Under the pieces are notes generated by a model. The model was not told where the DNA came from, searched no databases, and saw only the letters and a list, made by a program, of their open reading frames with translations. DNA of 64,000 nt, from contig CM040096.1 of assembly GCA_022496805.1 (NCBI GenBank), forward strand, positions 16,482,408-16,546,407. Reading direction: 5' to 3'. Source of the DNA: Pohlia nutans. Taxonomy: Eukaryota > Streptophyta > Bryopsida > Bryales > Mniaceae. The position numbers were made by a program, and so were the translations under genes. This document shows positions 56,327-64,000 of the stretch, in pieces (position 1 is the first letter of the stretch; each line of letters starts with the position of its first letter).

Positions 56327-57376
56327 ATGGAAGTAAATCAGGCCATGGATAGTGCATCGCCACAAATAGAGAATAGAGTGGCAACTCTTGCAGATCTTCA
56401 AGCTCTTATGAATAGTGTGCGGGAGGAGATCGCATTTCTTCGCAATCCAAGTAAAGAGCCTCAAATTGATCCAATGACTGAAGAAGCTAGACGAGAAATT
56501 CACGGCCTACAACAAGAGCTTGTTCGATTAAGAGAAGCAAGACATGTATCACCCACGACCCTAATAGACAATTCAAGGCCTAGTACAAAAGAACCAAAAG
56601 CAAGTATGCCAGACAAGTTTGATGGAACAAGAACCAATTTCCGAGGTTTTGTGCAACAAGTACGGCTTTATCTACGCCTATATCCTTCTCGTTATCCAGA
56701 TGGATTTACTCAAGTTGCTTTCATAGGTACACTTTTATCAGGAAATGCTCGCTCTTGGTTTGCTCCGCTATTGGAGAAGGATTCTCCAATACTCTATAAC
56801 CTAGAGGCTTTCATGGAAAGATTTACTGCTGCATTTGGAGATAGCGATCGAGAAGGAGTAGCTGAAAGAAAGATACAAAATTTGCGACAAGGATCACGTT
56901 CTGCTGCAATCTATGCTGCAGAATTCCAACAACTTACATGTGATCTTGATTGGAACGATAAGGCGTTTATGACACGATTTCGATATGGACTGAGAGATGA
57001 TGTCAAAAACTTGTTGATCACTATGCCTAAAGTGGATACTTTAGAAGAACTTATATCTCAGGCAATTATTTGTGACAACCGCCTTTTTGAATTACGACAA
57101 GAAAGACGATCAGGTTGGAGAAATGAGGGAGCATTTGTTGCATTTTCAAAAGGTCCAGAAAATCACTCCACAGGTCCTGAACCTATGCAAATTGATGCGG
57201 TACGTTTCAAGCCCCTCACAGCTGAAGAAAAGAAGCAACGGTTTGAACAAAACTTGTGCTTATATTGTGGAGAGGCGGGCCATAAAGCTACAAATTGTTC
57301 GAAGAAACAGAAGACTCAAACAACAAGACTGAGGAGTACAAGCATACAGGAAAACGAGGACGCCCAGCCACAATAG
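56327..57376 (+). CDS. gag: gag polyprotein of the gypsy element
   Basis: 349 residues. The central capsid-like region (about residues 85-260) contains FDGTRTNFRGFVQQVRLYL, ARSWFAPLL and EFQQLTCDLDW, the retrotransposon gag pattern. At about 311-324 there is one CCHC zinc knuckle, CLYCGEAGHKATNC. It forms the particle and binds RNA. The stop at 57376 overlaps the start of the pol frame. A second identical but truncated copy begins at 62291. Confidence 0.93.
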   Translation: MEVNQAMDSASPQIENRVATLADLQALMNSVREEIAFLRNPSKEPQIDPMTEEARREIHGLQQELVRLREARHVSPTTLIDNSRPSTKEPKASMPDKFDGTRTNFRGFVQQVRLYLRLYPSRYPDGFTQVAFIGTLLSGNARSWFAPLLEKDSPILYNLEAFMERFTAAFGDSDREGVAERKIQNLRQGSRSAAIYAAEFQQLTCDLDWNDKAFMTRFRYGLRDDVKNLLITMPKVDTLEELISQAIICDNRLFELRQERRSGWRNEGAFVAFSKGPENHSTGPEPMQIDAVRFKPLTAEEKKQRFEQNLCLYCGEAGHKATNCSKKQKTQTTRLRSTSIQENEDAQPQ

Positions 57377-60300
57377 GGACTGTGCGGCTGGACATCTCAA
57401 CATCCAAAAATAATCTAGGTCCCTTCCTCTCAGCTCAACCTTCAGATTGTTTTATGGTACCTTTACATTTTGGTATTCAAGAACTTCAAGTTAATGCTTT
57501 ATTAGACTCGGGTGCATCTGCTTGCTTCATAGATGAAGAGTTTACCAAGCTTCACAATATTCCTCTTGTGAAGAAACCAAAGCCTGTCCATGTAGAGGTC
57601 ATAGACGGACGACCATTGTCTTCGGGCAATGTTATCCATGAAACTAAACCGTTGAAGATACGTCTTGAAAACCATGAGAGCAACATTGTGTTTAATGTTA
57701 TCAAGACCCCTTCATGTCCTGTCATTTTGGGACTATCTTGGCTTGATAGATATAATCCATTAATAGATTGGAAGTTGCGGAAAGTAACATTTCCAACAAA
57801 CTCCTTGAAGGTGGAATCTGCCAAGACAATGTCTAGAAACAAACCTTTGTTTATAGGTGCAAGGGCTTTTATGAAGGAAGCCAAGCAAAATACACCTTTT
57901 GTCATCTTTGCTACTCCGACTCGTAAAGATGCGACTCCAACTTTCGTTATTCCAAAGCAGTATGAAGGATTCAAAGATGTCTTTGAAAAGAAAAATGCTG
58001 ACATGCTACCAAAACATCGACCCTACGACTGTGCTATAGATCTTCATGAAGGAATGCAACCACCTTTTGGCCCAATCTACAACTTATCGCAAATAGAGTT
58101 GGCAGAATTGCGGAAGTATATTGACGAAAATCTAGCCAAGAATTTTATTCGTCACTCAAAGTCGTCAGCTGGGGCACCGATTTTGTTCGTGAAAAAGAAG
58201 GATGGCTCTCTGCGAATGTGCGTGGACTATCGAGGCCTCAATAAGATAACTAAGAAAAACCGTTATCCGTTACCTTTGATTTCTGGTCTCTTGGAGCAGC
58301 TCGGACGTGCAAAGATCTTTACGAAAATTGATCTTAGGGGAGCTTACAACCTCGTACGAATCAAGGAAGGAGACGAGTGGAAGACAGCTTTCCGTACAAG
58401 GTATGGCCATTTTGAATATAACGTCATGCCTTTTGGCCTTACCAATGCTCCGGCTGTTTTCCAACATATGATGAATGACATTTTTCGGGAGCACCTTGAC
58501 GACTTTGTTGTCATCTATCTGGATGACATTCTGATATTTTCGAAGAACGAAGAAGAACACAAGAAGCATGTTCGTTTGGTTCTTGAGAAACTACGAGAAC
58601 GAGGACTCTACGCGAAGTTGGAAAAGTGTCTATTCCACCAAACGGAGATGGAATTTCTAGGGTTCGTTGCAACTACGGATGACTTGAAGATGGACCCCAA
58701 GAAGGTGGAAGCAATTGTATCCTGGGAGGTTCCGAAGACAGTTAGAGACGTACAATGTTTTCTTGGCTTTGCTAACTTCTATCGGATCTTCATCAAGAAT
58801 TATTCTCGAGTCGCTGCTTCACTCACTCGGTTGACTTGTAAGGACAAGCTCGAATGGGGACCTCAAGCAGAAAAGGCATTCCAAAATCTTAAGACGACGT
58901 TTACTACGGCTCCAATCTTGGTACACCCTGACTTTGCAAAGGCCTTCTATTTGGAAACTGATGCTTCGGATTTTGCTTTGGGAGCCGTACTTTCACAGAT
59001 GGGCGAAGACAGTAAGCTCCATCCAGTTGCGTTTTATTCTCGGAAGTTCTCTGCCGCTGAAATCAACTACGAAATCCACGATAAGGAACTCCTTGCTATA
59101 GTGGATTCTTTCCAAGAGTGGCGACACTTTCTCGAAGGCGCTGCGCATCCAGTGACCGTATATACGGATCACAAGAATTTAGAGTACTTCATGTCGGCTC
59201 GAGTCCTGAATCGACGTCAAGCTCGGTGGAATATGTCGTTGTCGCGATTTGACTTTGTTATCACCTATCGGCCTGGAAAGCAACAAGGACTATCCGATGC
59301 ATTATCGAGGAGATTGTATATGGCGCCTAAAGCTGGAGAAGCAGCGTTTGATCAACAATGCGCTACATTGTTGAAATCGGAGCATTTTAGAATTTGCACT
59401 GCTGTCGTACCAATTGATGCGGACTTCCTCAACCAAGTACGTACTGCGACAATTGAAGATTTTGTAGCTCTTGAGATCAAGAAGTGTGCCGATAATGACA
59501 AGTTCAAGGTAAAGGGAGATCTTTTGTATTTTGAAGAGCGACTGTATATTCCAAAGGGACCAACACGACTTCGAGTTCTCCAATCTCGCCACGACTTTCC
59601 AGCAGCAGGTCATTTTGGATACAACAAGACATTGGAGCTTATTTCGCGAGACTTTTGGTGGCCCCAAATGTGGAAGGATGTGAAGGAGTTTGTCCTCTCT
59701 TGTGATATTTGTTCAAGGTCCAAGAACCCTAGGCATCGCCCCTATGGACTTCTACAGCCATTGCCTATTCCGCATCAACCATGGTCTTCAGTTTCCATGG
59801 ACTTCATTACGGACCTGCCGCCTTCAAACTCGTTCGACAGCATCTTTGTTGTGGTGGATCGGCTCACAAAGATGGCGCACTTTATTCCTTGCAAGAAGAC
59901 ATCGTCAAGTGAGGACACAGCAAGATTCTTTCTTGATAATGTATATCGTTATTATGGTTTGCCAGATGATATTGTATCGGATCGAGGAACTCAGTTTGTT
60001 TCCAAGTTCTGGAGATCTCTTTTTGAGATATTGAAGGTGGATATCAAGCTTTCTTCGGCTTTTCATCCTCAAACCGACGGTCAGACAGAACGGGTGAATC
60101 AAGTCTTGGAGCAGTATCTACGTTGCACCATCAACTACCAGCAAGACGATTGGACCAAGTATCTACCGTTTGCCGAGTTTGCTTACAACAACACCCTTCA
60201 TGCGTCGACTCAACAAACACCGTTTTTTGCCAATTATGGATACCATCCAAAGCTCGATTTGTTAAATCCAGTAGCAAATAACAACCCGGCAGCAGAAGGC

Positions 60301-60852
60301 TTTGCGAAGCAGCTGTCGGAACTTCAAGCTACGTTGAAACTTCAATTACGGACCGTCCAAGAATCTTACAAGAAGACCGCAGATAAATTCCGGAATGAGG
60401 CACCTACTTTCAAGATTGGAGATAAAGTATGGCTTCTCCGACGGAATATCAAGACTAAACGACCGTGTGATAAGCTGGACTACCGCAGATTAGGACCATT
60501 TGTCGTCCAGAAGCAAATCAATCCCGTGGCTTACCGTCTGGAGTTACCAGCCGTTATGAAGGTACATCCAGTCTTTCATGTCTCTTTATTGGAGCCTTAT
60601 CGAGAATCATTTTTCCCTGGAAGAGTGCAAAGTCCGCCACCTAGCATTGAAATTAAGAACCACGAGGAATACGAGGTCGAAAAGGTGCTAGATTCACGAC
60701 GAAGGTGGGGCAAGTTGGAGTATCTTGTTCATTGGTACGGCTACGATATTAATGAGCGAACGTGGGAGCCAGCCGAAAATCTTACAAATGCGCCGCAAAA
60801 AGTACAGGAATTTCATCAACGATATCCTGATAAACCGAAGCCATCTCGATAA
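57295..60852 (+). CDS. pol: pol polyprotein with chromodomain
   Basis: About 1185 residues, open from a TTG at 57295 in the -1 frame relative to gag, so it is probably made by frameshifting over the 82-nt overlap. Domains in order: retropepsin (LLDSGASACF, about 65), RT (VDYRGLNKITKKNRYPLP; IDLRGAYNLVRI; VIYLDDILIF, about 405), RNase H (ETDASDFALGAVLSQ; DHKNLEYF) and integrase. The integrase has its HHCC zinc region (AGHFGYNKT to CDICSRS), then MDFITDLP, VSDRGTQFVSKF and a FHPQTDGQTERVNQ core. The chromodomain is at about 1120-1175 (EYEVEKVLDSRRRWGKLEYL then HWYGYDINERTWEP). All catalytic Asp/Glu residues I can locate are present and no stop interrupts the frame, so the copy may be autonomous. 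Confidence 0.95.
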   Translation: MFEETEDSNNKTEEYKHTGKRGRPATIGTVRLDISTSKNNLGPFLSAQPSDCFMVPLHFGIQELQVNALLDSGASACFIDEEFTKLHNIPLVKKPKPVHVEVIDGRPLSSGNVIHETKPLKIRLENHESNIVFNVIKTPSCPVILGLSWLDRYNPLIDWKLRKVTFPTNSLKVESAKTMSRNKPLFIGARAFMKEAKQNTPFVIFATPTRKDATPTFVIPKQYEGFKDVFEKKNADMLPKHRPYDCAIDLHEGMQPPFGPIYNLSQIELAELRKYIDENLAKNFIRHSKSSAGAPILFVKKKDGSLRMCVDYRGLNKITKKNRYPLPLISGLLEQLGRAKIFTKIDLRGAYNLVRIKEGDEWKTAFRTRYGHFEYNVMPFGLTNAPAVFQHMMNDIFREHLDDFVVIYLDDILIFSKNEEEHKKHVRLVLEKLRERGLYAKLEKCLFHQTEMEFLGFVATTDDLKMDPKKVEAIVSWEVPKTVRDVQCFLGFANFYRIFIKNYSRVAASLTRLTCKDKLEWGPQAEKAFQNLKTTFTTAPILVHPDFAKAFYLETDASDFALGAVLSQMGEDSKLHPVAFYSRKFSAAEINYEIHDKELLAIVDSFQEWRHFLEGAAHPVTVYTDHKNLEYFMSARVLNRRQARWNMSLSRFDFVITYRPGKQQGLSDALSRRLYMAPKAGEAAFDQQCATLLKSEHFRICTAVVPIDADFLNQVRTATIEDFVALEIKKCADNDKFKVKGDLLYFEERLYIPKGPTRLRVLQSRHDFPAAGHFGYNKTLELISRDFWWPQMWKDVKEFVLSCDICSRSKNPRHRPYGLLQPLPIPHQPWSSVSMDFITDLPPSNSFDSIFVVVDRLTKMAHFIPCKKTSSSEDTARFFLDNVYRYYGLPDDIVSDRGTQFVSKFWRSLFEILKVDIKLSSAFHPQTDGQTERVNQVLEQYLRCTINYQQDDWTKYLPFAEFAYNNTLHASTQQTPFFANYGYHPKLDLLNPVANNNPAAEGFAKQLSELQATLKLQLRTVQESYKKTADKFRNEAPTFKIGDKVWLLRRNIKTKRPCDKLDYRRLGPFVVQKQINPVAYRLELPAVMKVHPVFHVSLLEPYRESFFPGRVQSPPPSIEIKNHEEYEVEKVLDSRRRWGKLEYLVHWYGYDINERTWEPAENLTNAPQKVQEFHQRYPDKPKPSR

Positions 60853-60989
60853 TAGCTTTTTTCTCAAGTTTCTTTAGACAAGAGTATAAAAGGAGGGGAG
60901 GACGCTACCTAAAACTCATAGTTGATGTTGTTATTTTCTCTAAGATAGAATAGAGTTTTATTCAAGTAGTCATAGTTTGGTCTGCAGTC

Positions 60990-61343
60990 ATGGATAGTCA
61001 AGAGATAGATAGTATACCAGTCGTGTCATCTCAACTAACGAACCCACGAAGGCGACCCCGAGATGAAGAACCGCTTGTACCACGACGACGACGAAGGATA
61101 CCAAGCAACCGATCGCTGGTGATTGTATTCGAGGTAGAGCCTGCTTTCAATGGTCTACCGGAAGGCGTGTTTGCAGGACAATTTCACAATGAAGACACGG
61201 AAGTTCATGCTTGGTCAGAAGTGGAAGGCGTAGGCCACTACCGTTGGCTTCAAGGACCAATGAACCACCTACCTCGTGAACAACAATTGGAGTTCATTGC
61301 AGACGTCATGCGACAAATCTTCATTTTTTTACGATGGTATTGA
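60990..61343 (+). CDS. Extra ORF between pol and 3' LTR
   Basis: 117 residues, unrecognised. The first third is very basic and Pro-rich (RRRPRDEEPLVPRRRRRIP), possibly nuclear-targeting or nucleic-acid binding. The rest is acidic and aromatic (FNGLPEGVFAGQF; HYRWLQGPMNHLP) and looks folded. It starts 137 nt after the pol stop and ends 50 nt before the 3' LTR. Most chromoviruses lack an ORF here. It could be an accessory protein or captured host sequence. Confidence 0.55.
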   Translation: MDSQEIDSIPVVSSQLTNPRRRPRDEEPLVPRRRRRIPSNRSLVIVFEVEPAFNGLPEGVFAGQFHNEDTEVHAWSEVEGVGHYRWLQGPMNHLPREQQLEFIADVMRQIFIFLRWY

Positions 61344-61379
61344 CCGGCGACAACATTGCTTCTCGGAGACCTCGAAGCT

Positions 61380-61393
61380 AGAAGGAGAGGCGA
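61380..61393 (+). promoter_or_regulatory. Polypurine tract
   Basis: AGAAGGAGAGGCGA directly precedes the 3' LTR, where the plus-strand primer of LTR elements is expected. One pyrimidine interrupts it. Confidence 0.65.
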
Positions 61394-61784
61394 TGTCACG
61401 GACATACATTAGAAACTTCTAGAAGATTCCTTGAAGATTCTATAGAATATTCTTTAAAGATTCTTTTAGAAGGTTCTGGAAGATTCTTAGAATATTCTTA
61501 GTATATTCTAATAGATTCTAAGAAGCTGCTCGAGAAGCTTCCTGGTTAGTGGAAGTTGTTTGAGAAGCGTCCTAGTTCACAGAAGTAGCTCGAGAAGCTT
61601 CCTATCCAGTAGTATATATAGGAGTCGAGGCTGAAGGGTTCTTCAGTCTCGACAACGCATTTCTTAGAGCTCTAGCTCACCTCTCTTGGTGTTGTTTGTG
61701 TACTCATCTGATCAATCTAGTTCTTGCATGTTCTCTCTGAACTTCTTGTTTAGATTTATTGTGTGTATTTCCGTGTCCGTAACA
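61394..61784 (+). repeat. 3' LTR of the gypsy element
   Basis: 391 bp, matching the 5' LTR throughout by eye. It is followed not by flanking DNA but by a second copy of the internal leader, so it also serves as the 5' LTR of the truncated second unit. Confidence 0.95.
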
Positions 61785-62290
61785 GTTTGTCGAGACTGAT
61801 TTCATCTTAATATCAGAGCTGGATCCTTCTTGCTTGAGAGCGGATCACCCCTCTTCTTGAAGGTATTCTAGCGCTTTAGAGGTTGCGGATTACTTTCCTC
61901 TAAACTGATATTTTCTCAATTTCAATATCAGAGCTTAGTTTTTCAAAGGCAGAGAGTGGACTACTCCTTCCTTTAAAGATACTTAAAAGTTCTAAGGGTT
62001 GCAGATTAGTCTCCCTTGGATTGGTATTAATTCCTTCTTTTTAGCAAAGCTAATAGAAAGGACTATTAACATCGATTTCAGAATCTTGCCTTCTTGATAG
62101 AGCGTGGATTACCCCTCTTCTTGAAAGCGTTCTTAGAGGTTGCGGATTACCCTCCTCTAAAGCTGAGATTTTTTAGTGTTTTATTTTCTCTTTTCTCCAA
62201 ATTAGTTTTAGTAATAGATAGTGTTACCATCTTCTCCAAAGATTTAACAACTTTTTCTTTTCTAAAATTCAATCGATTTATCTCCTTAAT

Positions 62291-63145
62291 ATGGAAGTAA
62301 ATCAGGCCATGGATAGTGCATCGCCACAAATAGAGAATAGAGTGGCAACTCTTGCAGATCTTCAAGCTCTTATGAATAGTGTGCGGGAGGAGATCGCATT
62401 TCTTCGCAATCCAAGTAAAGAGCCTCAAATTGATCCAATGACTGAAGAAGCTAGACGAGAAATTCACGGCCTACAACAAGAGCTTGTTCGATTAAGAGAA
62501 GCAAGACATGTATCACCCACGACCCTAATAGACAATTCAAGGCCTAGTACAAAAGAACCAAAAGCAAGTATGCCAGACAAGTTTGATGGAACAAGAACCA
62601 ATTTCCGAGGTTTTGTGCAACAAGTACGGCTTTATCTACGCCTATATCCTTCTCGTTATCCAGATGGATTTACTCAAGTTGCTTTCATAGGTACACTTTT
62701 ATCAGGAAATGCTCGCTCTTGGTTTGCTCCGCTATTGGAGAAGGATTCTCCAATACTCTATAACCTAGAGGCTTTCATGGAAAGATTTACTGCTGCATTT
62801 GGAGATAGCGATCGAGAAGGAGTAGCTGAAAGAAAGATACAAAATTTGCGACAAGGATCACGTTCTGCTGCAATCTATGCTGCAGAATTCCAACAACTTA
62901 CATGTGATCTTGATTGGAACGATAAGGCGTTTATGACACGATTTCGATATGGACTGAGAGATGATGTCAAAAACTTGTTGATCACTATGCCTAAAGTGGA
63001 TACTTTAGAAGAACTTATATCTCAGGCAATTATTTGTGACAACCGCCTTTTTGAATTACGACAAGAAAGACGATCAGGTTGGAGAAATGAGGGAGCATTT
63101 GTTGCATTTTCAAAAGGTCCAGAAAATCACTCCACAGGTCCGTAG
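62291..63145 (+). pseudogene. Truncated second gag copy
   Basis: Repeats gag codons 1-284 exactly, then runs into RT-element leader sequence at 63142 and stops at once. It lacks the zinc knuckle and pol. Confidence 0.9.
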
Positions 63146-64000
63146 TGTAGTTGCGTAGTGTAGTTGCTTTTTGCTTCGTAATTGGATTGAATCCTTTACG
63201 TGAATTCTTTGCTTGCATACTCGCAGTGTGACCAAATCTTTGGCTAGGATAACAACTTGGAGCCACGCTGAAGACACCTTGCATGCATCCCGTGACTAAC
63301 TTCATGTTCGTTGTGGGGTATGGGTGCAGGTGAGGCATGACTCCTCAAGATTCGACCACAACTTTTTGTGTGCATGTTCAATCATTTTGCTTTATGAATT
63401 CATAATTACACCATCTTGTTGATCTGTTGCACACTGATCATTTGTAGTTCCACAGTACATTACATGTTTTGCAAGATTCATGAGATCTTGTTTTGTTTTC
63501 ATTGCAAGGATTCATTGTCTCTTCACCTCATCTTTTCCTCGCTCTATAAAGTGGTTTTTCTTAATTAAAATACCTCAATTCTCATGAAAACAAGTCAAAC
63601 TCTTGACATAGTTTGCAAGTTTTATGAGTTGAAGGATACAAGAACGAAACTCTCAATAGAGTTCACTTGCTTAGTAGAGTTTGAAAAGGTGGCAACTTCA
63701 AAAAGCTTTGGAGTTAAAGAGGTGCTTAATCTCATGCCTTCACTCATAAGAGAACTCATGCTTTCACTCATAGTGGGGCTTTAGTTCACGGTTGGAGGAA
63801 CAATATGTTGACTTCTTATGCTAACCAATTTAAATTATGAGAGTTTGAAAGGGTATTGAATTGAAGGAGAGCTCTTATGTATGATGCTTTCTTATGAAAT
63901 CGTTCAAGTGAACTCCTTGCATGATTCCATTACGGCCTCTATGCATAGTGCCGGTTGGTCACGTTTATATTTATATTTACGTTTATATTTTCATGATATA

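Larger units (their letters stand above)
55430..63141 (+). mobile_element. Ty3/gypsy chromovirus plus truncated second unit
   Basis: LTR (55430-55820), gag, pol with chromodomain, an extra ORF, LTR (61394-61784), then a second leader and gag truncated at 63141. The two LTRs and the duplicated 55821-57177/61785-63141 segments show no difference that I could see. The order is that of a tandem produced by LTR recombination, later cut at its right side. Protease-RT-RNase H-integrase-chromodomain order defines a chromovirus. Chromoviruses of the fungal-like Tcn1 type have been described from mosses and lycophytes; the exact clade is not established here. Confidence 0.92.
54948..64000 (+). mobile_element. 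Second RT-element leader, interrupted by a gypsy element, runs off the window
   Basis: 54948-55429 repeats 48898-49376 almost base for base, and 63142-64000 repeats 49661-50517. Between them 284 bp of leader (49377-49660) is missing, replaced by 7.7 kb of gypsy sequence. Whether an ORF1/ORF2 pair follows lies beyond the window. Confidence 0.8.

Overview
This window looks like nuclear DNA of a streptophyte, most likely a non-seed land plant or a close algal relative. The reasons are two spliced plant-type genes (a BOLA2-like protein and a tonoplast monosaccharide transporter), a plant-type wound-induced (WUN1/WI12) gene, GT-AG introns, and many plant-style transposons. No species is claimed. 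Much of the sequence is AT-rich and gene-poor; real host genes are few.

Layout. 1-9.6 kb: a very AT-rich tract with two intronless genes, a WUN1-family gene (1097-1525, minus) and a divergent cyclophilin (5445-6236, plus). 10.3-12.5 kb: four small inverted-repeat elements almost end to end. 12.9-15.7 kb: BOLA2 in three exons, with a tandemly duplicated exon-1/intron-1 boundary. 17.1-17.7 kb: a GC-rich open frame of unknown function. 18-25 kb: repeats, comprising a palindromic element, a (TA)34 tract, three tandem copies of a CACTA-type terminus, and another tandem array split by a copia-type solo LTR. 25.8-33.9 kb: a seven-exon tonoplast sugar transporter with repeats or small elements in every intron. 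34-45 kb: TTAA-flanked elements, foldbacks, a second solo LTR with a perfect target duplication, a decayed hAT transposase and minisatellites. 45-64 kb: retroelements.

The retroelement region has two players. The first is a two-ORF element (ORF1 50740-52530, reverse transcriptase 52571-54703) whose RT has Penelope-like features but fits no family I can name with certainty. Its 5' leader is present in tandem diverged copies upstream, and a near-identical leader starts again directly after its 3' end, so the element is arranged head to tail. The second is a Ty3/gypsy chromovirus (LTR 55430-55820, gag, pol with chromodomain, an extra ORF, LTR 61394-61784, then a truncated second gag). It sits inside the second leader copy. 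Its two LTRs look identical by eye, so the insertion should be young, and each LTR carries perfect heat-shock-element arrays upstream of a TATA box.

The host genes do not form a pathway: BOLA2 acts in cytosolic/nuclear iron-sulfur and glutaredoxin biology, the transporter loads sugars into the vacuole, and the cyclophilin and WUN1 genes are independent. All comparisons were made by eye; no alignment or database search was run.
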